From NCBI GenBank assembly GCA_017546175.1, contig JAFYXM010000007.1, forward strand, positions 124,001 to 188,000: a stretch of 64,000 bases of DNA, given 5' to 3'. A program made the position numbers and the translations under genes. Position 1 is the first letter of the stretch. Every line of letters begins with the position of its first letter. This document shows, piece by piece, positions 8,518 to 16,504 of this stretch. The notes beneath the pieces are model-generated. The model was not told the DNA's origin. It worked only from the letters and a program-made list of their open reading frames with translations, and made no database searches. Source of the DNA: Elusimicrobiaceae bacterium (GTDB taxonomy: Bacteria > Elusimicrobiota > Elusimicrobia > Elusimicrobiales > Elusimicrobiaceae).

Positions 8518-9909
8518 ATGAGAGAAGACTTTTTGAGCCCTTTAGACGGGCGGTATAAAAACAATTTAGCAGACTTGCGCTCCGCTTGCGGTGAGTCAGC
8601 CTTTGCCGCGGCCCGCGTACGTGCCGAAAGTGCGTGGCTTTTGACGTTGGAAAGCTTGCACTTGCCCGAATTTAAACCTTTTTCCGCTAAAGAAAAAGCA
8701 CTGCTTGAAAAAATATTTTCTCTGTCTTGTGAAGATTTGGAAACTCTAGAAAAAATAGAGCGCCAAGGCCATAACGGCCGCCCTGCCACTAATCACGATG
8801 TCAAAGCGGTGGAATATTTCATGGCTGACAAACTGGCCTCCAACGGACATAAAAACCACACCCATTGGATCCATTTTGCTTTGACAAGCGAAGATATTAA
8901 CAGCTTGGCTTACGGGCAAATTTTATCTGCCGCGGTGGGGGAAGTGCTTTTGCCCACGCTGGAAACCTTGCGCAAGGAGCTTGCCCTGCGCGCCAAAAAA
9001 TATGCTCGCTCGGTGATGCTGGCCCGTACGCATGGTCAGCCTGCCGTACCGACGACGTTCGGCAAAGAAATCAAAGTATTTGAAAGCCGTTTGTCGCGCC
9101 AAATTGAGCAACTGAAGAAACAACAAATTTCCTGTAAAGCAGGCGGCGCTGTGGGCAGTTATAATGCACACGTAGCCGCTTATCCGAAAGTGAATTGGCC
9201 CAAAGCCGCCAAAGCTTTAGTGGCGCACTTAAATAAAGGACGCAAAATCAAACTTTTCTTGAGCCCCGTTTCCACGCAGATAGACAATCGGGACTCGTAC
9301 GCCGAACTGTTTGATAATTTACGCCGCATCAATACGATTTTGTTAGATTTCAGCCAAGACATGTGGCGTTATATTTCTGACGGTCTTGTTAAACAAAAGG
9401 CCGTAGCGGGGGAAGTGGGTTCCTCCACTATGCCGCAAAAAGTGAACCCGATTGATTTTGAAAATGCCGAAGGAAATTTGGGGCTGGCTAATGCTTTGCT
9501 TATGTTCTTTAGCCAAAAGTTGCCTGTGTCTCGTTTGCAGAGAGATTTGTCCGACTCTACGGTATTGCGTAATATGGCCGCAGGGTTTGGGTATTGCCTG
9601 TTGGGGTATCGGTCTTTACTCAAAGGACTTAAAAAAACAGATTTTAATGCGGCGGCCGCCAAAGAGCAATTATTAGCTCACCCTGAAGTGTTGGCCGAGG
9701 GGTATCAAACTATTTTGCGTACGTCTGCAATAAGCGGAGCTTATGAAAAATTAAAAGAGCTTACCCGTGATAAACATATTACGGCTGAAAGCTTAAAACA
9801 ATTTGCAGAAAGCTTAGATATTAGTGAACAAACTAAACAAAAAATGCTTGCGCTTGATGTGCTAAGCTATATAGGTTTAGCAGGCAAACAAGCGGGAGGG
9901 AAAAAATGA
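8518..9909 (+). CDS. purB: Adenylosuccinate lyase
   Basis: Performs two beta-eliminations of fumarate in purine synthesis: SAICAR to AICAR and adenylosuccinate to AMP. The protein starts FLSPLDGRY like the long PurB form of enterobacteria, and 463 residues fits that form. The fumarase/aspartase superfamily signature SSTMPQKVNPIDFENAEGN is intact, with the catalytic flexible-loop Ser. TSEDINS and ARTHGQPAVPTTFG are the other conserved active-site strips. The gene overlaps purA by four bases (ATGA), so the two steps that make AMP from IMP are in one operon. Confidence 0.97.
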   Translation: MREDFLSPLDGRYKNNLADLRSACGESAFAAARVRAESAWLLTLESLHLPEFKPFSAKEKALLEKIFSLSCEDLETLEKIERQGHNGRPATNHDVKAVEYFMADKLASNGHKNHTHWIHFALTSEDINSLAYGQILSAAVGEVLLPTLETLRKELALRAKKYARSVMLARTHGQPAVPTTFGKEIKVFESRLSRQIEQLKKQQISCKAGGAVGSYNAHVAAYPKVNWPKAAKALVAHLNKGRKIKLFLSPVSTQIDNRDSYAELFDNLRRINTILLDFSQDMWRYISDGLVKQKAVAGEVGSSTMPQKVNPIDFENAEGNLGLANALLMFFSQKLPVSRLQRDLSDSTVLRNMAAGFGYCLLGYRSLLKGLKKTDFNAAAAKEQLLAHPEVLAEGYQTILRTSAISGAYEKLKELTRDKHITAESLKQFAESLDISEQTKQKMLALDVLSYIGLAGKQAGGKK

Positions 9910-10922
9910 TTGATATTGTATGCGGCGGACAAGCCGGTGACGAAGGAAAAGGTAAAATTTCAGCTTATTTGTCCTATAAGGGCGATTATGACTATTGTGT
10001 ACGTGTGGGCGGCCCCAATGCCGGTCATACGGTGGTAGCAGACGGCAAATCTTATACGCTTAAAAATATTCCGTCGGGTTTCTTAAATCCGCATACCAAG
10101 CTTGTTTTGGGAGCCGGTGCATATACCAAAACGGAGTGGCTCTTAAAAGAAGTAGAGCTGACAGGTACGCGCGACCGCTTGATTATTGATCCGTATGCCG
10201 TCTTGATTACGGACGAAGAAACCGCCGCCGAAAAAGCCGCCAGCCACTTTATGGAACATATCGGCAGTGTGGGTACGGGCCTTGGACAAGCCGTCAAACA
10301 CCGCATTGAACGGCGCGACGTAAAATTTGCCAAAGATGACCCTCTTTTAAAAGATTTTATTCAGGACGTACCTGAGCTTTTAAACGGTGCTTTAGACAAA
10401 GGCCAAAAAATCTTGTTGGAAGGTACGCAAGGTATGAAGCTTTCTTTATTGCATGGGGAATATCCGTTTGTTACTTCGCGCGATACTACTGCTTCTTCTT
10501 TTTTGGGAGAGGCCGGTTTAGGCCCCAAGAGTGTGCGTGACGTGTATGTGGTATTTAAACCGTACATTACCCGCGTAGGACCGGGACCGCTTGAAAAAGA
10601 AATGACTAGCGAAGAAGAGTTGGAAGTATATCATACCAAAGGTCATGAAGTAGGCTCTGTGAGCAAACGCTTGCGCCGTGTGGGTGCATTTGAAAAGCGC
10701 TCTGCTTCCCGCGCTATCATGATTAACAATGCCACCAAAATCGCCATTACGCACATTGATATGTTTGAAGGGAACGAACATATCAAGAGCTATGAAGATT
10801 TCACGGACGAAGCAAAAGCCTTCTTAGACAGCATGAAAGCTTTGTCGGCCGAAGTGTATCCGCATCCGGAGCTAGCCTTGGTATCTACGGGGCCGGATAT
10901 GGAAGACACCCTTGTTTTATAA
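9906..10922 (+). CDS. purA: Adenylosuccinate synthetase, short form
   Basis: Joins IMP and aspartate using GTP, the first step from IMP to AMP. Conserved parts are GGQAGDEGKGK (GTP loop and catalytic Asp), GGPNAGHT (catalytic His), GSVGTGLGQA, the IMP-binding LEGTQGMKLSLLHG and VTSRDTTASS, and GSVSKRLRRVG. At 338 residues it is about 90 shorter than the usual bacterial enzyme of about 430 and resembles the compact archaeal form. No frameshift is evident: both ends are intact and a hairpin follows the stop. It overlaps purB by four bases. Confidence 0.94.
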   Translation: MIDIVCGGQAGDEGKGKISAYLSYKGDYDYCVRVGGPNAGHTVVADGKSYTLKNIPSGFLNPHTKLVLGAGAYTKTEWLLKEVELTGTRDRLIIDPYAVLITDEETAAEKAASHFMEHIGSVGTGLGQAVKHRIERRDVKFAKDDPLLKDFIQDVPELLNGALDKGQKILLEGTQGMKLSLLHGEYPFVTSRDTTASSFLGEAGLGPKSVRDVYVVFKPYITRVGPGPLEKEMTSEEELEVYHTKGHEVGSVSKRLRRVGAFEKRSASRAIMINNATKIAITHIDMFEGNEHIKSYEDFTDEAKAFLDSMKALSAEVYPHPELALVSTGPDMEDTLVL

Positions 10923-10945
10923 GTGTTTTTGAGTATCCATATAGC

Positions 10946-10978
10946 AGCGCAAAACTTTTTTGTTTTGCGCTGTTTTTT
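10946..10978 (+). terminator. Terminator of purBA
   Basis: A 10-base perfect stem (AGCGCAAAAC with GTTTTGCGCT), a T6 loop and a trailing GTTTTTT. Confidence 0.88.
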
Positions 10979-11046
10979 AATGCAAAAAAATCTTTTCTTT
11001 TTGGCTCATTAAAGCTACAATAAAAGAAACGACTCAGGGGGAACAA

Positions 11047-11646
11047 GTGAAGACAATCGTCTTTGATTTGGGAGGGGTATTTGTAGATTGGAACCCTCGG
11101 TATTTGTACCGCAATATTTTTTCATCTTCCGAAGAAATGGAATGGTTTTTATCTAATGTTTGCACCAGCGCATGGAACGCCCGCCAAGACGCAGGCCGCA
11201 CTTTTGCCGAAGGGGCGGAGCTATTGAAAAAAGACTATCCCGGTTATGCCGCTCAAATAGATGCTTACTTTGCCCGCTGGGAAGAAATGTTTGGCCCTGA
11301 TATCGCAGGCACCAAAGAGATTTTTTGGGAGCTGAAAGCCAAAGGTTTTAAAGTATATGCACTGACCAACTGGTCCAAAGAAACATTCCCCAAAGCCAAA
11401 GAGATGTTTGAAGTATTTACGCAGTTTGACGGAGTGTTGGTGTCGGGGGAAGAAGGGTTGAATAAACCCGACCCGCGTATATATCAGCGTTTTTTGGATA
11501 AGTTCTCTTTGCGTGCCGAAAAGTGCGTATTTATTGATGACAATGCCGCCAATGTGGCCGCGGCACATACGGTGGGTATGGACGGTATTCGGTTTGAAAA
11601 TGCCGAACTGTTAAGAGAAGAACTGCAAAAAAGAGGGATATTGTAA
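11047..11646 (+). CDS. HAD-superfamily hydrolase, subfamily IA
   Basis: A small cytoplasmic phosphatase of the YihX/COG1011 group. Motif I is FDLGGVFVDW with the Asp nucleophile at residue 7. Motif II is the Thr of YALTNWS, motif III the Lys of GLNKPDPRIY and motif IV the acidic pair of VFIDDNAANV. A cap of about 70 residues follows motif I. 199 residues is normal. The start is GTG at 11047, supported by CAGGGGG upstream and an extended -10 (GCTACAAT) at 11014-11021. The substrate is not predictable; related enzymes act on small sugar phosphates. Confidence 0.86.
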   Translation: MKTIVFDLGGVFVDWNPRYLYRNIFSSSEEMEWFLSNVCTSAWNARQDAGRTFAEGAELLKKDYPGYAAQIDAYFARWEEMFGPDIAGTKEIFWELKAKGFKVYALTNWSKETFPKAKEMFEVFTQFDGVLVSGEEGLNKPDPRIYQRFLDKFSLRAEKCVFIDDNAANVAAAHTVGMDGIRFENAELLREELQKRGIL

Positions 11647-11665
11647 TTTGCCTTCAAATAAAATC

Positions 11666-11695
11666 AAAACCCCCGCGAAAGCGGGGGTTTTGTTA
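11666..11695. terminator. Bidirectional terminator between HAD and CorC-like genes
   Basis: An 11-base perfect stem (AAAACCCCCGC) with GAAA loop and T/A tracts on both sides, between two convergent genes. Confidence 0.88.
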
Positions 11696-12988
11696 TTTTA
11701 CCGTAACCAAAACTTCCATCAGTTTGTGCCGTCTGAATTTGCGGGCGGCCATTTGTATCTGATCGGCCGATACCACCTCGCTGGTGGTCAGGCAATGTCC
11801 TGCGTGGCGCTTAGACCATTGTTCCACCGTTTCCGTGGGTAACACATCAGCCGGAACAGGCAAATGAAGCTGTTTAAATACATCACTCATTTTGGCAGTG
11901 GCACTGGCAATCAGGCCGTCTCCGAATGGGCGGATATAAGCTAAGAAAAAGTCGTACTCGTCCTCAATTTCGCCCACCATTTCTTCAAAAATATCTTCTA
12001 ATGTCAAAATACCCGTAATACGGTCGTCATCAGTTACCAAACAGATGTGCTGTTTGGCTTTCATCATTTGTTCCAAAGCCGAAGAAATAATGGTATCTTC
12101 GTCCAAGCGCAGCATCGGGCGCAGAATAGAGCGCGTGGTAGGCACGGTGCCTTGAGCGGCAGTTTTGGTGGCGTTGAAAATATCTTTAAAATTAAGATAT
12201 CCGATAATGCTTTGAGGGTCGTCTTTTTGCTCACAAACAGGAAAGCGAGTGTGCATATCTAAATGTGCTTTGACAAATGTATCGGCAATGCTGTCGCCGG
12301 CGTAGAGCATATACACTTGTTCCAAGGGTACTTGAATTTCTTTAATGCGGCGCGTGCAAAACATGGCACTAGAAAGCACTATTTTTTCTTCCGCTTTACC
12401 GAACAAGCGCGAAGAAGACGCAATAGATACCGCCGCGCGCAGGTCCGCCATGGCGGCTTTTTGAGCGGCCTTGGGGTCTGTGTTTTTGCGCACGGTTTTT
12501 TTGGTGAGCAGACCTACAATCGCTTCCATTACACGCACAATGGGGTAAAGCAAACGATACAGCTGGCGCATATACGGCGAGAACGTGAGCACTACCCATT
12601 CTTTATTTTTAAGGGCAAAGGTTTTGGGGGTCAGCTCTCCGAACACAATGGTAAAAAAACTTAAGGGTAATACTACCAAAATAACCGCCAAGGCATTAGA
12701 GATTTTAACAGGCAAGTGAAAAGTTTTTTGCAGCCACGGGGCAAACCAGTCATTAGCTCCCGCTCCGCCTACCGCGGCGGCAATAGCCCCCACCAACGTA
12801 ATACCGATTTGTATGGTGGCCAGACTGCCCTCCATGTGGTCTTTCATGTATAGTGCGCTTTCGGCACCGCGTTTTTTCTCTTGGGCTAAAATAGACAGCT
12901 TGGTGCGGGAAGCGGATGCCAGCGCCATTTCATAGGCGGCCAGCAAAGCATTAAAACACAACATTAATAAAATGACAAAAATACTCAT
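11693..12988 (-). CDS. CorC/HlyC-type membrane protein with CNNM and CBS domains
   Basis: A membrane protein of the UPF0053/CorC family, implicated in Mg2+ or Co2+ transport. The CNNM domain (about 1-160) has the first helix plus two or three more, with FGELTPKTFALKN characteristic of the family. A CBS pair follows (about 190-320, with HTRFPVCE and ILTLEDIFEEMVGEI), and a CorC_HlyC domain ends the protein. I prefer the ATG at 12988 (MSIFVILLML) to one 12 codons upstream, because the -10 TACACT at 12995-13000 lies between the two. The result is a leaderless transcript. Confidence 0.87.
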   Translation of the reverse strand: MSIFVILLMLCFNALLAAYEMALASASRTKLSILAQEKKRGAESALYMKDHMEGSLATIQIGITLVGAIAAAVGGAGANDWFAPWLQKTFHLPVKISNALAVILVVLPLSFFTIVFGELTPKTFALKNKEWVVLTFSPYMRQLYRLLYPIVRVMEAIVGLLTKKTVRKNTDPKAAQKAAMADLRAAVSIASSSRLFGKAEEKIVLSSAMFCTRRIKEIQVPLEQVYMLYAGDSIADTFVKAHLDMHTRFPVCEQKDDPQSIIGYLNFKDIFNATKTAAQGTVPTTRSILRPMLRLDEDTIISSALEQMMKAKQHICLVTDDDRITGILTLEDIFEEMVGEIEDEYDFFLAYIRPFGDGLIASATAKMSDVFKQLHLPVPADVLPTETVEQWSKRHAGHCLTTSEVVSADQIQMAARKFRRHKLMEVLVTVK

Positions 12989-12994
12989 ACGGCT

Positions 12995-13005
12995 AGTGTA
13001 GCAAA
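12995..13005 (-). promoter_or_regulatory. Extended -10 of the CorC-like gene, leaderless
   Basis: TTTGCTACACT on the minus strand, ending 6 bases before the ATG at 12988. A TTGAAT -35 lies 18 bases further upstream. Confidence 0.58.
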
Positions 13006-13023
13006 TAGAGAAGACAAGATTCA

Positions 13024-13050
13024 AAATTAAACCCCGCCTTTAGGCGGGGT
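13024..13050 (-). terminator. Terminator of the acyl-ACP thioesterase gene
   Basis: ACCCCGCC stem, four-base loop, then TTTAATTTT on the minus strand, just after the stop at 13055. Confidence 0.8.
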
Positions 13051-13054
13051 CAAA

Positions 13055-13774
13055 TTATTCCCAGCAGGTAATGGCCTTGGCGGCTTCTTTTTGGTCTGCT
13101 TGTTTTAATAGTTGGTGATGCAAGCAGTTTTCATTTTCCTGAGTGGTTTGCACGAGGATTGTTTCCCCTGCCAAACATTCATTTTTAAAATTAATCATTA
13201 GTTTTTTAAGCTGTTTTCCCTGAGGGACACTTTCCAAGGCCCACGCGGCATAGTGGGTATTGTTGACGTGACCGTTAAGGTCCAAATCTTCTTGGCGCGT
13301 GGTAATGGTAACAGGTGGCAAAACGGGCGAGCCATCGGGCGCGGTACGTTTGAAGTTTTCTTCCTGTACCAAGAAGTTCGGCTCGGCAGGGTTTAAGGCC
13401 AAAAGCTCGGGGGGACATTTGGTGATGCGGCGTTTGTCTATATTCATCAGCAGCCACCAGCTGGCTCCACGAGCCAAAACGGCGCCGTCTTGAGTTAGAA
13501 ATTCAAATTCTCTGCGGCTTAAAATTTTATCGGAGAAGGCGTGCCATGTACGAATTTGGACAGGTTGGCGCTTGACGTCGTGTTGCAAAAATTCTATTTG
13601 CATATGCGTCAGCACCCAGCCTAAGCGGTTTTCTTGGATATTTTCCCAACCGAAATCAAAGCTCTGCGCGTCTAATGCGGCGGCCTCTTGAAAGTAGCGC
13701 AACAAGCTGACGGGGCTGATGTGGCCGCGGGGGTCTAGTTCATCGTATCTGACTTCAAATGTTTTTTCTAGCAT
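13055..13774 (-). CDS. Acyl-ACP thioesterase (FatA/FatB family)
   Basis: Releases free fatty acid from acyl carrier protein in the cytoplasm. It is built of two hot-dog domains: the first starts VRYDELDPRGHISPVSLLRYFQEAA, the second contains DLDLNGHVNNTHYAAWALE, the segment carrying the catalytic Asn/His of this family. 239 residues is normal for bacterial members. The Shine-Dalgarno AAGGAGAT precedes the ATG, with a TAAAAT box about 25 bases upstream. It is monocistronic with its own hairpin. Chain-length preference is not readable. Confidence 0.88.
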   Translation of the reverse strand: MLEKTFEVRYDELDPRGHISPVSLLRYFQEAAALDAQSFDFGWENIQENRLGWVLTHMQIEFLQHDVKRQPVQIRTWHAFSDKILSRREFEFLTQDGAVLARGASWWLLMNIDKRRITKCPPELLALNPAEPNFLVQEENFKRTAPDGSPVLPPVTITTRQEDLDLNGHVNNTHYAAWALESVPQGKQLKKLMINFKNECLAGETILVQTTQENENCLHHQLLKQADQKEAAKAITCWE

Positions 13775-13889
13775 AAATAAAATCTCCTTAACTTATATTT
13801 TAGCTTTTTTAACGGATTCTTCGGTCGCTTGTCTGTATTTTGGCAAATAAATTTCTATTTTTTGGTTTCTGACGATAAGAAAAAATGAT

Positions 13890-13919
13890 TTGACAAATCG
13901 TTTTTTTTTTTGCTAAATT
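13890..13919 (+). promoter_or_regulatory. Pilin promoter with 11-T spacer tract
   Basis: TTGACA at 13890-13895, 11 T at 13901-13911 and TGC-TAAATT with the hexamer at 13914-13919. The spacer is 18 bases, the shortest of the five. The leader differs from the other four cassettes. Confidence 0.75.
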
Positions 13920-13956
13920 TTGTTTGTTGGAAAAATTTAGCTTAAAAGAGGGTTGT

Positions 13957-14511
13957 ATGAGAAAAAACCAAATTAAAGGCCCTGCAGGCTTTACATTAAT
14001 AGAATTATTGGTGGTAGTCTTGATTATTGGTATACTTTCCGCGGTGGCCTTACCGCAATACAGAAAAGCGGTATTTAAAGCCAAACTGACGGAAGCAAAT
14101 GTAATTATAAATACCTATCAAAAAGGGATTACGTCTTATTTGTTAGCCAACGGCGGATTCCCCAGTGAAAGGATATATTTTAGCGGAACGGACGACTCCG
14201 GTGCGTTGGATATACAAGTATCGGCTCCTGGTAAAAATACAGTAGTTTCTTGCAATAAAAATTTTTCTTGGTCCGCCGATTGTAACGCCGCTACTCATTG
14301 TACAGTTTTTGTGGGGGAATTGTATTCTCTTTCAGGAACAACTTGTATTACCAATACTAAGAATGGTGCTTGGGAGTGGAAGCTTGTGACTTATGATTCC
14401 GGAAAAACGTGGGAACCTTTAACCTTTCTGTATAGCAAGAAAGTGGAGCCTTGGAAAAAAGAGATCCTTTGCCAATGGGCGAAAGGGATAGCACCTGAGA
14501 CAGATTGTTAA
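13957..14511 (+). CDS. Type IV pilin-like protein 2
   Basis: A prepilin with a longer leader than its paralogues: 11 residues ending PAG, then [20 protein letters not shown]. Glu5 is present. The ATG at 13957 follows AAGAGGGTTGT; the longer reading from 13924 would begin almost at the transcription start. The C-terminal domain (about 50-184) has several Cys and many Thr/Ser/Gly residues and resembles no other pilin in the window. 184 residues. It is monocistronic, with its own T-tract promoter and a hairpin right after the stop. Confidence 0.84.
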   Translation: MRKNQIKGPAGFTLIELLVVVLIIGILSAVALPQYRKAVFKAKLTEANVIINTYQKGITSYLLANGGFPSERIYFSGTDDSGALDIQVSAPGKNTVVSCNKNFSWSADCNAATHCTVFVGELYSLSGTTCITNTKNGAWEWKLVTYDSGKTWEPLTFLYSKKVEPWKKEILCQWAKGIAPETDC

Positions 14512-14514
14512 ACA

Positions 14515-14542
14515 AAAAACCCGACTTTAAGTCGGGTTTTTA
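14515..14542. terminator. Bidirectional terminator between pilin 2 and deoB
   Basis: A perfect stem (ACCCGACTT with its complement) flanked by A and T runs, between convergent genes. Confidence 0.85.
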
Positions 14543-14543
14543 T

Positions 14544-15752
14544 TTACTCGTTCAAGAAACTTGTGCCCGTTTGCAGGGGAGGTAAGCCTAAGTGTTCGGC
14601 GGCGGTTTGGCCTAAATCTGCATAGGTTTCGCGCTCGCCGATAAAGCACGGCATTACGCGCGGGCCGAACATCAGCACAGGCACATTTTCGCGTGTGTGG
14701 TCGGTGCCTTTGTAGGTCGGGTCGCACCCGTGGTCTGCGGTGATAAAGACAAGGTCATTTTCTTTAAGCAGCGGTGCCAAATCGGCTAGGCGCGTATCAA
14801 AATATTCCAAGCCTTTTGCGTACCCTTCCACGTCGCGCCGATGTCCCCACGTCATGTCAAAATCTACAAAGTTGGTAAAAATAATACTATTGTCGGGCGC
14901 GTTTTTTACTTCTTCTAACGTTACGTCCCACAGCTCTTGCAGGCCAGAGGCTTTGACGGCTTTGGTAATGCCCTGTTGGGCAAAAATATCGGCAATTTTG
15001 CCGACGGAGATTACATTTCCGCCGTTTTCTTTCATCACGTCCAACAGAGTCTTAGACGGTGGAGTGACGGAATAGTCGTGGCGGTTTTTGGTGCGTTTAA
15101 ATTCGCCCTTTTTCTCTCCTTCAAAAGGCCGCGCAATCACACGGGCGATATTGTAAGGCTTTAAATGTTTAAAAGCAATTTCGCACACTTGGTAAAGTCT
15201 TTCCAAGCCGAAATGTTTTTCGTGCGCGGCAATTTGAAACACGCTGTCTGCTGATGTATAACAAATGGGTTTGCCTGTTTGGATATGTTCTTCGCCAAAC
15301 TCTTCAATCACTTCCGTGCCTGAGGCGGCTTTGTTGGCCAAGATGCCGTCTAAACCTGCTTCTTGGCAGATTTTTTCAATCAGCTCGGGCGGAAAAGACG
15401 GATACTCCGGCTTAAAATATCCCCAATCAAACGTAACGGGCACCCCTGCCATTTCCCAATGGCCCGAAGACGTGTCTTTGCCTTTGCTGACCTCTCTCAT
15501 AAAGCCGTATTTGGCAGGCATTAAAATAGAGGGGATGTCTTGCTCTCCCGTTTGCACAATTTTGCCTGTGCATACTTCGGCCGCGCGCAACAACCCCAAA
15601 TAAGATAAATTGGGAATGTTTAAATGTCCGCGCGTGGAAGTAATATGCCCTAATGTGTCTGCTCCTTCATCTCCGAACCGAGCGGCATCTTTGGCTCCGC
15701 CGATACCGAAAGAATCCATCATCAAAATAATTACCCGTCCTTTTTCTGCCAT
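14544..15752 (-). CDS. deoB: Phosphopentomutase
   Basis: Interconverts ribose 1-phosphate and ribose 5-phosphate (and the deoxy forms) in nucleoside salvage. It belongs to the alkaline-phosphatase superfamily with two Mn2+ ions. Conserved parts are [16 protein letters not shown] with the metal Asp, the phosphothreonine strip [17 protein letters not shown], and [19 protein letters not shown] with the remaining metal ligands. 402 residues is standard. GGGGGCC precedes the ATG. It is alone on its strand, with no phosphorylase gene beside it. Confidence 0.95.
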   Translation of the reverse strand: MAEKGRVIILMMDSFGIGGAKDAARFGDEGADTLGHITSTRGHLNIPNLSYLGLLRAAEVCTGKIVQTGEQDIPSILMPAKYGFMREVSKGKDTSSGHWEMAGVPVTFDWGYFKPEYPSFPPELIEKICQEAGLDGILANKAASGTEVIEEFGEEHIQTGKPICYTSADSVFQIAAHEKHFGLERLYQVCEIAFKHLKPYNIARVIARPFEGEKKGEFKRTKNRHDYSVTPPSKTLLDVMKENGGNVISVGKIADIFAQQGITKAVKASGLQELWDVTLEEVKNAPDNSIIFTNFVDFDMTWGHRRDVEGYAKGLEYFDTRLADLAPLLKENDLVFITADHGCDPTYKGTDHTRENVPVLMFGPRVMPCFIGERETYADLGQTAAEHLGLPPLQTGTSFLNE

Positions 15753-15910
15753 AAAAGGCCCCCTTTTTAAAGTTGTTCCTCTACTTTATCAAATTAAAAC
15801 AGTTTCGTCACGGATAAAATATAGTACAAATTTCTGCACGGAAAAGAAAAATAAGCTGACTATAATAAACGTAAGAGAAAATATATCTCTTTTCGTACGC
15901 GCGCGTTTCA

Positions 15911-15919
15911 TGCTAAACT
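15911..15919 (+). promoter_or_regulatory. Extended -10 upstream of the 15950 gene
   Basis: TGC-TAAACT (hexamer at 15914-15919), 30 bases before the ATG at 15950. The -35 region is weak. Confidence 0.45.
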
Positions 15920-15949
15920 ATATACAAGAGAAATTGACAAGAGGAAAAT

Positions 15950-16483
15950 ATGAACAAAGCTTATGAAACTATGAGAGGTTTTTGGCTAGATGTCAAAAAT
16001 CTCCAACATAAAAAAGAAGTTCCGCAATTGGGGGAACAAAAAATTTGCATTGCCGGTGTAGAAATGGCGGCCAAAGATACCAAAGGCGGTATTAAAAATT
16101 TGATGATTGCCGCGTCTTCTTTGGGCAATGCCAGCGTCTATTTTGAAAATAACAGTGCCAGCGGTTTGGGCGGATTTACGGGTGGAGCTGCCAGCGGTCC
16201 TGTGCGTGAAAAATCTTTACGTTTAATGCAAACGGCAGCAACAAGTGTTTCTCAATTAGAGAAAGTGGAAGTGTTGGACGGGCAAAATAACCCTGCGCAC
16301 GTAACTTTGTTTGCCGTGTCTGCAGACGGGCAAATCTACGCCAAAGATTTGGAAGAAAAAGAGGCCCGCAATCCGGAAAATTCGTTGTACCCTTTCTTTG
16401 CTTACACGCAGCAAGTGTTGGTGGCGTTTAGAGAAGAACAAGCCAAAGCGGCAGAAAGCGCGGCTTCAGAAGAAAAAAAATAA
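15950..16483 (+). CDS. Protein of unknown function, 177 aa
   Basis: Not recognised. It is preceded by AGAGGAAAAT and has no signal peptide or membrane helix. The middle is Gly/Ala/Ser-rich (residues about 60-85, with GGFTGGAASG), and the C-terminus is a short charged Ala/Glu/Lys tail. It alternates predicted strands and helices and could be a small cytoplasmic domain. The stop lies 21 bases before the GGDEF/EAL gene, so the two are probably cotranscribed. A signalling partner role is only a guess from that position. Confidence 0.7.
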   Translation: MNKAYETMRGFWLDVKNLQHKKEVPQLGEQKICIAGVEMAAKDTKGGIKNLMIAASSLGNASVYFENNSASGLGGFTGGAASGPVREKSLRLMQTAATSVSQLEKVEVLDGQNNPAHVTLFAVSADGQIYAKDLEEKEARNPENSLYPFFAYTQQVLVAFREEQAKAAESAASEEKK

Positions 16484-16504
16484 AACTAAATTACGGACTT
16501 TTTT

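Noticed and set aside
12263..12664. Plus-strand 133-codon frame opposite the CorC-like gene
   Set aside because: It lies wholly inside a well-supported gene on the other strand and has a biased composition without domains.
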